Assembly (NCBI RefSeq): GCF_033568475.1
Contig: NC_133122.1
Span: 15,876,763-15,940,762, forward strand
Direction of reading: 5' to 3'
Length of the DNA stretch: 64,000 nt
Origin: Henckelia pumila
Lineage: Eukaryota; Streptophyta; Magnoliopsida; Lamiales; Gesneriaceae
Each line of letters starts with the position of its first letter. Within the stretch, counting starts at the first letter, position 1. Under the pieces are notes generated by a model. It had not been told where the DNA came from. It made no database searches and saw nothing but the letters and a program-made list of their open reading frames with translations. The translations under genes were made by a program, and so were the position numbers. Of the stretch, positions 24,857-36,112 are shown piece by piece.

Positions 24857-25915
24857 TGATTTTTATATTTTAAAATATATATAATCATATAACATAATCG
24901 TAAATCAGTCGATTAATATGTATAATCATAATCATATAACATAATCATGAAATAAGTCGATTTATATGTTACAATATGTATAATCATGTATAATAATCGT
25001 GAAATCAATCGATTTATATGTTATAATACGTATAATTATATAACATAATCGTTAAATCAATCGATTCATATGTTACAATATGTATAATCATATAACATAA
25101 TCGTTAAATCAGTTGCATATAACATAATCGTTAAATCAGTTAATTTTTATGTTGAAATATGTATAATCATATAGTATAATCGTAAAATCATTAGATTCAT
25201 ATGTTACAATATGTATAATCATACAACATAATCGTCAAATCAATTGATTTGAATATTGAAATATTTATAATCGTTTAATATAATTGTGAAATCAGTTGAT
25301 TCTTGTATTAAAATATGTATAATCATATAACATAATGAAATTAGTTGATTAATATGTTATAATATGTATAATCATATAACATAATCATGAAATCAGTCGA
25401 TTCATGTGTTACAGTATGTATAATCATATAACATAATCGTAAAATTGATCGATTAATATGTTACAATATGCATGATCATATAACATAATCGTTAAATCAG
25501 TTGATTCTTATATTAAAATATGTATAATCATATAACATAATCGTGAAGACATTATAAATTGCACGATTACATATCAAACCTTCAATTCATCCTTTTATTG
25601 GTAAATTTAGTTGATTAATATGTTACAATATGTATAATCATATAACATAATCGTTAAATCAGTTGATCTTTATATTAAAATATGTGTAATCATATAACAT
25701 AATAGTGAAGACATTATAAATTGCACGATTATATATGAAACCTTGAATTCATCCTTCGATTGGTGAATTTGGTTGATTAATATAATGAGATAACATAATC
25801 GTTAAATCAGTCGATTAATATGATACAATATGTATAATCATATAATATAATTGTCAAATCAGTCGATTTATATGTTACAATATGTATAATCATATATTAT
25901 AATCGTTAAATCATT
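24857..25915 (+). repeat. AT-rich tandem array, about 52-bp unit
   Basis: Repeats of a degenerate unit contain TATAATCATATAACATAATC and (G)TTAAATCAGTCGATTAATATG. Units vary in length and some are partial. A longer interspersed block beginning GAAGACATTATAAATTGCACG occurs twice (about 25546 and 25708), indicating higher-order structure. No coding potential was seen. Confidence 0.85.
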
Positions 25916-26460
25916 GGTCAAAATTATGTAATTATGGGTCAAAATTATGTAAATATTGGTCAAATTTGTGAGATCAGCAGCGAAAAAATTATTTAAGTGC
26001 CTAATTTTTCTTGACAAACAGATGCTTCTTTCCGCAGCGCTCATAACATGCTACAGATGTTGATTTTCGCAGTGCGCCGCGCGCTGCGGAAGATTCTTTC
26101 CGCATCACAAGCTTGAGTCGACCCAAAGATTGCTCTGGGTCGACCCAAGAGCTTGTTTGGGTCAACCCAAGCATGGGGAAGCTTGGGTAGACCCATTTAG
26201 TTTTTTTTTTAAAATATTTAAATAAATAATTTGAAAACATATCAGATTATTGTTCATCTATTTTGAAAGAGTTTGAGAAGAAGAATAGTGAGATAAGATT
26301 TGGAAAAATGAAGAAAACGAGAGAAGGAGATGAGAGTTTGAAGAGAAATAAAGGAGAGAGAAGAGACTGATAAAGATTTACAGAAGAATCGATTTAGATT
26401 TAAGTTTTAATATTGGCAATTTGCTCAAAAATCCTCAAATGCAAACATGTTTTGCTTTAG

Positions 26461-26690
26461 GGTCCCTTCACGAGAAACCAAATATTCACGAGGAAAAGGT
26501 GGATGAGACCTTAGAGTTGCTCATCCTTGCAAGTCGTAGACTTTGGGACGTTTTTCCAAATGATGAAGCAGTTGGGATGATTGAACCCATCCAAGATCCC
26601 GAAGAAGCAGCACAAAGGCTGATGCAGAAAGCACTCGACAGAGGAAGTGCCGATAACATCACCGTTGTCGTGGTGCGGTTCCATGCCTAG
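26461..26690 (+). pseudogene. 3' fragment of a PP2C protein phosphatase gene
   Basis: After an acceptor-like TTTGCTTTAG the frame encodes the last third of a plant PP2C ([29 protein letters not shown]). The conserved ASDG metal-binding aspartate is ASRR here, and no upstream PP2C exons are visible. It stops at TAG 26688. It sits in the stretch that replaced exons 9-10 of hydrolase copy A, so it probably arrived as a captured fragment. Not functional as a phosphatase. Confidence 0.8.
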
Positions 26691-27008
26691 ATAATTGGAC
26701 AAGTGTGGAAACCAATATATGTTAATTAATCTTGCTTAAAATCAAATGAGTACTGTATTGAAATCGAAAGATTTATGATGATCATGCTTAATTAAGCTTT
26801 TCACATTTTGTCAAATCAAAACTAGCTGCAGTTTATGAAGCTATATATGTGTTTGGCTATTAATTATAAAGGTTTGTAGTTTATCTATCATGTTTCACGG
26901 TTTTAATTACCATTCACATGGTGCCAGTAGATAAAATCTATTGATCATATATACGAGTCGTACGTCTTTGGTAAAATTCATCCCATATATGCTAGGCACT
27001 CTCCTGAC

Positions 27009-27033
27009 AATATATATATATATATATATATAT
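27009..27033 (+). repeat. (TA)n microsatellite
   Basis: About 12 TA units lie in the intron of hydrolase copy A; the equivalent place in copy B has no TA run. Confidence 0.9.
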
Positions 27034-27567
27034 CCATGCTTATAAATCTGTTGAAAGACATCTCTCTATCACATGCAGCTATCCGAAAAACCTGATTTTG
27101 ATTTCATTGGAGGAAATAAAAGCAAACTGACATTTATGTTCGATCGGCAGTGATGATCGCCGAGGTCCTTTTGCATTTATACGAAGAGGTACATAATGAT
27201 TTATATATTTTCTTTCTTTTTGCAGATATATGGTACGTACCAGATGCAACTCTGGCAATCGAACGCATTCTCCTGTGCACAGATGCCGGTTCGACCTGGG
27301 TTGCTCAGCATGTCTGTTACTTGATCAAGAATCACCTATGACCAAAGTGACATGCTATTCCATAGCTAGCTTTCATTTTTCTATTGAAAATAAACGTAAG
27401 AAGATCAATAATTATAAGTTGTATTTCTTTATATGTGTGGATATTTACAACACCAGGGTAACAACAAATTCATTTGTGATTTGTGAAAGAAGAATTTGTT
27501 TTCTAGGAGAAAAAACTTATTTTTGTCCGACTTATCAGGGCACCCTGTCCAACGTTAAATGATTTTT

Positions 27568-27790
27568 TTTTTTTTTTCACGTGGAAATCCGCAGCCGTTA
27601 TTTTTGTTTGCGCACTGGATAAATCTCCGGACTAACACAATAGTCTGCAAACTACGTTAGCCAGGTAAACCACACTAGGCAATCCCTGTGTGACAGACTA
27701 GTCCAAGAATGTGTTGGTAGGGAATATTGAACTTCTGACCACTTGGCTAAAAGTTCACCTACTCTATCAACTTAGACAAACCTTATGGGC
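27568..27790 (-). mobile_element. SINE-like insertion
   Basis: The sequence is absent from the paralogous site near 36150. It is flanked by similar copies of GTTAAATGATTTTTTT and GTTAGATGATTTTTTT. Read on the minus strand it has a body of about 210 nt ending in an A-run, with a TAGCCAAGTGG A-box-like word. These are features of a tRNA-related SINE; I cannot assign the family, and the internal promoter boxes are not well spaced. Confidence 0.65.
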
Positions 27791-28643
27791 GTTAGATGAT
27801 TTTTTTTGTCATCAAATGATATGGTGATAAATCATAAAAGAAAAAATAAAGCTTCACATTCTACTATAAGTTTACTTTAAATTAATTTACTTTGTCGACA
27901 AATTAAATCTATTTGACTCTTGCCGTAATTCTCAATGAGTAGAGTTTTTGTGAGATGATCTAACGAACTTTTATTCGCGAGATAGGTTAACTTCGTCTAT
28001 ATTTGCGATAAAAAAATAATATTTTTCATGAGTAATTTAATTAAGAAATTTATCTTACAAAATTTACTTGTAAAATCGTCTCGCATGAATTTGTGTTCTT
28101 ATACTATCCTTTACAACTTTGAATATTCTTTAAGCTAAATAATTTAATAATTAAAGTTCACCAACACCAAATTAGAAAAAAAGCATAAAATGAATTCGCA
28201 CGTTAAAGATTAAACTATGGAGCAGAAAACCTATGATTCAGAGTAATATATATAGAAACTTTCGTAGAAGCTGTCGCCAAACCTAAGACCCGCCCGCCTG
28301 AAAAAATCGGACTCGGACTCATCCCCGTTTTTTTTAGACCCACCCGCTCAACCTCAAAACCAGGCAGATCTAACCCAGATAGGACTCGCCATCCCGCTAA
28401 CATTTAATTTTAAATATTTTTTAATTAATTATTATTATGATATATATTATATATATGTACATACAAATATATTATATGAAATATGTGTATAATATATGTA
28501 TAAGTTCATATTTAATTATATATTATGTATATATATACATATATTTAATATAATATATAAAATAAGTTTTGTATAATTATAGTGTATATGTAATATAATA
28601 TATTATATATGTACACAGTAAACATTATATAGGTATATATAAA

Positions 28644-28781
28644 TTTTGATATCACACACACTAGTGTGTAGGATATTTTGAGCGATATTTGTAAAAAAAA
28701 ATAAATAAAAAACTAAAACCCACCGATGGAGTTTAGTGATCGCTCACAAAAATCTTGCACACTAGGGTGCGTGGTATCAGA

Positions 28782-28783
<2 letters not shown>
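28644..28783. mobile_element. Small foldback (MITE-like) element
   Basis: About 45-bp imperfect inverted arms: TTTTGATATCACACACACTA going in, and the reverse complement of GGTGCGTGGTATCAGAAA going out, with matching CTAGTGTG and GAGCGAT words in both arms. Surrounding DNA is TA-rich, so a TA target duplication cannot be told from background. Confidence 0.6.
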
Positions 28784-28822
<39 letters not shown>

Positions 28823-30127
28823 GTATATACAGGATGGGTCGAAGAGGGTCTACCCAAACGTAACCCCGTACCGTTCTTGGAGCTTGTTGAGCTGGCCCCA
28901 TCCTGCAATTCATTTGATTGGGTTTGAACTACGAGACTGGTTCACACGGGTCGGAGGTCATCCTAATTATTTTATTTCATCAAAATACCGAGTAGAGTTG
29001 ACATCGCCAACATGAATCAAAATAAAAATGAGACATAGTTACATGTTTATTCGTTTTTTATTATTAAAAAAAAGTTATTCTATCAAAATAAAAATGAGAC
29101 ATAGTTACATGTTTATTTGTTTATTGGAAGCTAAAATCATCTTTGGGAATTTAATTAGTTTATCCCTTTCAAAAGACTATTTTAAAAATAGTCTTATTTA
29201 TTAAATATTTCACAATATAACCTTATTTAATATAATAATCCTAAAATACTCTCATGAATAGATTAGAATACTTAAACAGATAAATTATTTAGTTATATGT
29301 TGTACTTATCTGTCAACATTTTTTTTCTAGAAGACTAGAACTACGATTTGTTTTTCTGTATTTAGAAAATATACATTTAAAATTTTTTAATAATATAATG
29401 ATGAAATATAACTTTTAATTATTGAATCATAAATTTTGTAACATAGTGCTGAATGCATATGTAGTTTTCAATTTTTTTTTGTTTTTAATTCATGATTTTT
29501 TTCCTTTATATTATTTTTTTAATACATATAAAAAAATTTAAGTTTATGATATGAAGTTCATAAATATTTTCAATTAGTTGATTTTCTTAAAATTTCATTT
29601 TATTTTTGAAATCTAATATGTTTAGTTTTCAATGATAGTACAAAATCATGATTTTTTTTCTTCCATATTTCAAATTATTCATATAAATATTTCAATTTTA
29701 ACTTCAAAGAAACAATTCACCAATTAATTTAGAAGCTTAAAAAATAAATTTCACTATTATTAATTTGTTATGAATGATGTAATTTTTTTTAATTTAATTT
29801 TCTATCAATAGTATTCTTATCTTCATCAATATTTTTATTTTAATTAAATATTATTATTTATTTTCTATTTAAAAATAAAAAAAGTAAATTTTTGAATCTG
29901 CACTATTTATCTCATCTTGCAAAATAATAATTGTTCTTAATTAATTAATTAATTTTTAAAAAATGCTAATTTATCTGACTATTAATTTTTGGTAGAAAAT
30001 TGCTTACTATATCTTTAGTTGTTTCTTTCACATATAAAATTTTATATTTTAATTATGAACTTGTACATTTACAATTTAATAAATATGTTTTCTGTGTTTG
30101 TTTAGAAAAGGTTAAAAAGAAAAATGA

Positions 30128-30257
30128 GGTAGTGTTTATGACATTTTTTAAGAAGTACTTATCTGCTTTTTATTAATAAATTTTCACAAAAATTTCAAAT
30201 TTTGTTTAGGAAGAGCTTAGAAGTTAGAAGTGCTTCCAGCTCTTCCAAATACTACCT
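30128..30257. mobile_element. Possible short TIR element (hAT-like style)
   Basis: It begins GGTAGTGTTTATGA and ends with TTCCAAATACTACC, giving inverted termini of about 11-12 bp with mismatches. No convincing target-site duplication was found, so this is tentative. Confidence 0.35.
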
Positions 30258-30621
30258 AATACAAAATAATGAAAGTTGTTTTTTGAATTAAATGCTATTT
30301 TTAAGAATTAACTTAAGGCCAAAATTGATTATTTATTTCAACTTTCAAGAAGGTTATTTGGAAAATCCCTCAAAAATTTTTAATCTGCCGCTGGCGCCTA
30401 ACGTCCCGTGATTTCGATGAGTCTTAACCTTTTTTCACCAACTAATTTTTCCAGCTACAGGTACTATTCTTCACAGCCTATGCCACAATTCTTTCGTTGA
30501 TACTCTGTTATTCAAGCAAAATCTCGCAATTTGCCATTGTGTACTTTCGTGATTTAGTGTGCCACCTCTGTTTATGTTCATTTGCAGGAGATTTTTAGCC
30601 ACAAGGTGTTCAATTTCCCGT

Positions 30622-33600
30622 ATGGGCAGCGAGAAGACAAGTCTTGTTCCGACAAGAAGGCATGCTGATCTTCGGGTCATCAACGTTTCTGGGTATTTTC
30701 AGGAACTCGTTCTGATTATATCCTTTGTTTTTAATGGTATAAAAACCTTATATTTTGTTGATTTTGGAATCGTTTGACTCAGGTACAAAGCAGATTTGTT
30801 GGAGATTCATTGCCAGGATCCTACGTTTCATGTCTTGTTTATTCCTGGCAATCCTGGTACATAAGTTCTTGTTTGTGTACATTATGTGAAGGGGCCACCA
30901 TGAATTTAGTGGTGGTGTGAGCTAAATTTGTATTTTTTAAAAACTAGACCAAAATTTGTGCTTGAAAATTTATGTGGTAGGTGTTATCTCCTTTTACACC
31001 GAGTTTTTGGAGTCATTGTTTGAGCTGCTGGGAGGGACCGCTTGTGTCACAGGCAAGAAAAGATTGAATTTTTTTTTCCCTGAGTGTTGGAAATTCTATG
31101 ATTATGGTTGTTTAGATATAAGAATTTCCATTATAGAACCATGCATCTGGTGCTGATTGGTTGAGTTTGTGCTTGGTGAAGCTATTGGCCATGTATCTCA
31201 CACACAAAAGGTATTTATTACTTTAAATCTTGATTTTGAGGCGATAATGGTCTTGGATTTCAAATGTTTTTTTTTTCACTTTGAATCAATATAGTCGTTT
31301 TGATACCTATTTTAAAAGTGCCTCCAATTAAGAAATGATCTCAAAGTCAAATCTCTTTATTTTATTTTTATCACTTGTTTCATTCAACTAAGGCATATCT
31401 TGACGTGATTTGCAAAATTTTGAAGTTGCTTGTTCTGACATCACAAAAAATTTCTACTGATGGATGTATGCGATCATCGGAATGAGATATAGATATTTTT
31501 ATGTTGGCATTATCACAATGGCTGATAATAACTATACTACGTACCTTTGTGGTTTCTCTCTTGCTAGAACTGGGAATCAGGAAGGTTGTTCTCATTACAA
31601 GAACAAATTGAGCATAAGGTTAGCTTTATAGCACCGTTGTTTCAGCAAAAATAATGGTTAGCTTGTTGAAAGAGTTCTGGTTACCAGATAGGCTATTATA
31701 TTATGAATGTATATTATTTCTTATCAAAAAAAAATTATGAATGTCTATTATTATGCGTACGATCCAGTAATGATTCACAAAGTCTCATTCAGTTCAACAT
31801 ACAATTTTTTTGTTAGCATACGTGGATCTTCTGACCCCTGTCTTTTGCAGATTAGCTTCATCGAGCATGTATTTCAAGATGCATTACCGATTGTGCTGGT
31901 AAGTGGTTTTTCTATTATTGCTAACAGTCAGAGCAATTCTCTCAAGGGTTAGTTGCTGCAATTTGCTGACCTTTTTCATGAGTTCCTGATTTGGACCGAT
32001 GGTAGATATACTGGTGGCGGGATCTTACATTGATGGATCTGGGTGGGATGTATTACTATTAAGTTGGTTGGGTAGGTTTGGTGAAATGTGATCTCCACAC
32101 TGCAGCTCATGATCAGTTACTTTTAATCCATGAAAACGAAAAAATTGTATCGATGGGTCAAATGTGGCAATACGAAAGAATGTGTACCATTGTACGAAAG
32201 CAGCAATAATCGTTGGTTATGTTTAGTGGTGCAAGTGAGCCAAACAACTTGCAGTGGCTTGTGTGCGGCTTAATCGAAACTCCAAGTAAACTTAATGACT
32301 CGGGCTCGAGTACTCGACAACTCTTGAGCTTGAGTGTTTTTTGCCATGAATTTCATTTTGCCATTAACCAGATAGCTTTAACCACTGATTTCAGCAATTT
32401 AAATTGTAATTTTTTTTTTAAATATGCAGTTACACTCGAGCTTAACTCATGCTTGATTGATGCCCTATAAAATCAAGCTTCTCAAGCTCAAGTTTGAGTT
32501 ACTTTAAAATTACTCTAATTAAGCTTGAACTTGAAAATCTCTACTTGAGACAAAAATTTTCAGTTGAGCTTGAGCTTGAGCTCAAGTACAAGTATTGAGT
32601 TTTTTGAGTTGAGCTGGTGTGACGTGTTTTTCGAGCTTGTTTTTGTTTTTGTGTACCCCTAGTATATGATAATGAGGTAGTAACATCCAACGATCACTCC
32701 AACTGCTCACATAACCTTGGTTCTAGTATTATTTGTTGAACTGAGCATTAGTCAGCTTCACTAAAACTTGTAACTTATGATAATGATGTATTGCAAATCT
32801 TTTGAACTGGGAGTAGCCCAAGCAGAATGTTTCAATCAATGTGCCACGAAAGAGAGTCGGACAATCATCTAACCAACAAACTTTTTTCAAGAATTTCTGT
32901 TAAATAATTACAAGGATGTAGCTCAAATTATCGAATGCTTTGATCCTAGCTAAACCAAATTTCAATAAAATTAGTTCTATGAGTCTATATATATATTATC
33001 TATTATCGCGTGTTTCTAGTTTTATCTCGATTCTTTTTGGTTGTTAGAAGCCTCTTTTCCGAAGGGAAGCCCCTCGCACTGTGGGCGAGTCTGATGCCAT
33101 TGAACGAAATTAGCTAATGTGATGCTTTTGGTCATCTTAGATATCTTTATTTTAATGACAAGACAAAATTTGCTTTCCTCTTTTGGTGCCTCATATATTT
33201 TGCCATTTGTGTGTTTCAATATTATTTGATTTTGCTTTTGAAAAAACATAAATAAATATTATTGGATTTTCAGCAATGGATTTGAATCTGTTGCAAAATA
33301 TCCTGTAAACACAATTTTCCCCCAAATTCTTGACATTTGGTTTCTATCTGAAGGTTGGCCACTCTATTGGTTGTCACATCTCTCTTGAATTATTTAGAAG
33401 ATATCAGGAGAAGGTATGCAATCAGATTTGATATTTATCCAGCTTTATTTTCCTGTTTCTATTCTTTTTTATCGGAAGAACCCCATCTGACCTCAATTAT
33501 TATGCTATAGGTCATATACTGCATTTGCCTGTATCCATTTTTGGCGACGGATGCTGCATCATCAAAACAGGCTACAATTAGAAGAATTGCCACGTAAAGC

Positions 33601-35359
33601 TCTTTAATTTGTTTAATTGGGTGCATCTGTCATTTTCTCACTAACATTTTATCAGAGTGTTGAACTACTCATGATTATAAAGAAATTTTTTCTTTATCAA
33701 AGCGAGTAATTTTTTTTTAATTTGTGCGGTCAGGTCTCGAGCTCTAAGTACTGGATTAAGCTCCCTTGGAGCCTTTCTCGGATTTCTCCCAGCCCGTTTT
33801 TCAAAATTCCTTGCCAAGATAATTTTAGGCAAATCTTGTTCTTCTTCTACGGTGGAGGTTCTATGTACTCATGTACTTAAGGTTGAAGTATTCTCTTCAA
33901 ATCAACGGGAGTTCTAGATTTCTTCACTTGCTTTGTCTATCATGTCTTTACCGTCAAGTCTTTGCCTTTTTTCCTGAGTTCTGTGATCAATCTCACGATG
34001 AATCGTTTTCCAATGCTTAATTCAAATCCATGGTGTATGTTTGGGAAAAAAAAAGTAGTTGGGTATATCTGAGACCATTAATTTTGTCATCTTAAATTAT
34101 GATGTCACTCTCTTATCAAAATTTTTGGGTCTGCTGCTATGCGCGTGATTAGATCCTGTTAGTTGCGCCAGTAAATAATATTCATCAATTGTTTTCCTCG
34201 AAAATAAAGTGGTTTTTTTTGTATTAAAAAATTATGGATGTTACTCGATTATATAGGATAGACCTATTCGCATTCATATGTTGTGAGAAACCTTTTTTCT
34301 TTTTCTTTTTTGTTCAGTATCATGTGGTGCGGAATATGCTATACATGGCAAAGACTGAATTCGAGAAGGTACCTTTCGCATCTCATTCCGATTTTGACAA
34401 ATGGAAGATGTAATGTCGATCGAACTCATAAAGTCATAAGCTACGTGGCTTGGTTTTCTGCGGTTTTTATCAGTATAGTGACCTGAGTTATAGTCAGTAA
34501 ATGTGATTTTTCCGACTTCCCCAATCCCCATGGTGAATGTTTCATCATCTGTATTTGTTTTACCAAGTATATATTCCATCAATATTAGGTTATATTCTAA
34601 CCTCTAAGAAAGCGCACTCATGTTTTGCACATTTTGTCAAAGCTAGGGAGCTGCAGTTTATGAAGCTATGTGTTTCGCGATAATAAATGTTTGTAGTATA
34701 TCATGTTTCACAGTTTTTATCATTCACATGGTGCCAATAGATAAAATCTACTGATCAAGGGGTAAACAGGCTGCGGGGATGAAGAGGGACGATTTCTTAT
34801 ATTTAAGGGGATGAGATACTACGACTCATGCGAGTCTTTAGTAAAATAGCCGAGGGACCGGTCCCCTTCATCCCATGCTAGGCACTCTCCTGACAATATA
34901 TTCATGCTTGACCGAACATGAATCTGATTTCAACTCGACATCTCTATCACAGCTACCCGAAACACCAGATTTCGATTTCATTGGAGGAAATAAAAGAAAA
35001 CTGGCCTTTCTGTTCGGCAGTGATGATCACTGGGGTCCTTTGCATTTATACGAAGAGGTACTTAATGCATTATTTTCTTTCTTTTTTTTTTGCTAGTGCA
35101 GCTCAAGATTTTTATTTCTTCCAATTTTGAGGCTAGAAGGTATAGGATTTATTCATTCTTGCAAGATATTATCGGGTTAGCGATTCGTTTTAATCGTATA
35201 GAATGACCCAACTTGTTACAGATTTATGAGAAGGTACCCGATGCAACTCTGGCAATCGAACGCGAGGGTCACACGCACGCATTCTCCTGCACCGACGCCG
35301 GTTCGACCTGGGTTGCTCAGCATGTCTGTAGTTTGATCAAGAATCACTTACCAAAGTGA
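30622..35359 (+). CDS. LDAH: Lipid-droplet-associated hydrolase-like protein, 12 coding exons
   Basis: Exons: 30622-30692, 30783-30856, 30981-31052, 31182-31210, 31568-31618, 31851-31898, 33354-33413, 33511-33593, 33734-33881, 34318-34368, 34953-35057, 35222-35359. They total 930 nt and join in one frame to 309 residues, close to the family's usual 300-330. FIPGNPG (43-49) marks the oxyanion region, GHSIG (117-121) the nucleophile Ser119, FGSDDHWG (250-257) the acid, and GHTH (280-283) the histidine of an alpha/beta-hydrolase. The family acts on lipid droplets as a putative lipid ester hydrolase; the plant role is inferred. Intron 3 uses a GC donor (CAG/GCAAG at 31053). The ATG at 30622 fits the family start; an in-frame ATG at 30559 precedes a likely acceptor and is probably UTR. 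It is the intact partner of pseudogene copy A. Confidence 0.88.
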
Positions 35360-35515
35360 CATGCTATTCCATAACTAGCTTTCATTTATCTATTGAAAAT
35401 AAACATAAGCAGATCAATAATTATAAGTTGTATTTCTTTATTATATGTTGGATATTTGCAACACCAGGCTAACAAAAAATTCATGGTAGAAATTTTTTTC
35501 TAGTAGAAAACTTAT

Positions 35516-36103
35516 GGGTGAATTGGTTTTCAGTCCCTAAATCCAAAAGCAAATTAAGAATCAGTCCCTTGTCAGAAAAAATTTGTTTGCACTCCCTGGG
35601 CCCACATTATTTTATTCGGATAAAATTAAGTACAAAACATTGAAAATATGGTACAAATACAAGATATTTGAGCACTAATTGTTCAAGATCGAGTACAAAA
35701 AATACAATTTTGAGTATAAAATCTAAACATCTTTATTAACGTGAACTTGCAACATGTGTTTGAGTACTCAAAAATCATATATTTGTATCAGATCTAACAC
35801 ATTGGGTACTCAAAAATCACATATGTGTACCATATTTTTAATGTTTTGTACCGATTTTCATCCAAATAAGATAAATGTGTTATTAATATCAATATTTTTT
35901 AGTACTCGAAAATCATATATTTATACTAGATCTAACACATTTGATACTCAAATATCATGTATTTGTACCATATTTTTCATGTTTTGTACCGAATTTTATT
36001 CGAAACAAAACATGTGGCCCAGGGAGTTTAAACAAAGTTTTTTTCTGACAGGGACTGATCATTAATTTTTGTTTAGGTTTGGGGACTGAATTATAATTAA
36101 CCG
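35516..36103. mobile_element. 588-bp Mutator-type MITE with long TIRs
   Basis: It is flanked by a perfect 9-bp duplication AAAACTTAT (35507-35515 and 36104-36112). Copy A of the locus has a single AAAACTTAT near 27505 and no insert, an empty site. The inverted ends share TTCAGTCCC(T/C)AAA, and matching continues about 80 bp inward (GATCAGTCCC / CTGTCAGAAAAAA / CTCCCTGGGCC). The 9-bp duplication and long inverted repeats are the Mutator-superfamily signature. No transposase is encoded; the internal open frame is not a gene. Confidence 0.88.
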
Positions 36104-36112
36104 AAAACTTAT

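Larger units (their letters stand above)
22459..28262 (+). pseudogene. Tandem copy A of the hydrolase locus, broken
   Basis: The sequence aligns with 32188 to about 36620 of the intact copy. Exon 7 (23595-23654, GHSIG nucleophile elbow) is preserved. Exon 8 starts at 23759 but similarity ends near 23794. Exons 9-10 are absent, replaced by foreign DNA to about 26811. Exon 11 (27079-27188) carries a 4-base insertion near 27146 and an extra T, giving stops. Exon 12 (27226-27341) lacks 17 nt that encode the GHTH catalytic-histidine segment. Exons 1-6 would lie left of the retrotransposons and are not seen. Homology continues downstream to about 28262. Confidence 0.9.
28263..30621. other. AT-rich intergenic region upstream of the hydrolase gene
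   Basis: No supported gene. It contains TA-rich runs (28436-28640, 28786-28822), a hairpin element (28644-28783), a 36-bp direct repeat at 29016-29051 and 29082-29117, and a short element with terminal inverted repeats (30128-30257). An acceptor-like TTCATTTGCAG ends at 30586, so the hydrolase mRNA may have a 5' UTR intron. No promoter element could be fixed confidently. Confidence 0.6.

Noticed and set aside
30559..30621. Upstream in-frame ATG as the hydrolase start
   Set aside because: An acceptor-like TTTGCAG at 30586 lies between it and the family-consistent ATG at 30622, so it is probably in a UTR intron or UTR.
35754..36065. 103-codon frame
   Set aside because: Lies wholly within the 588-bp MITE and has no domain resemblance.
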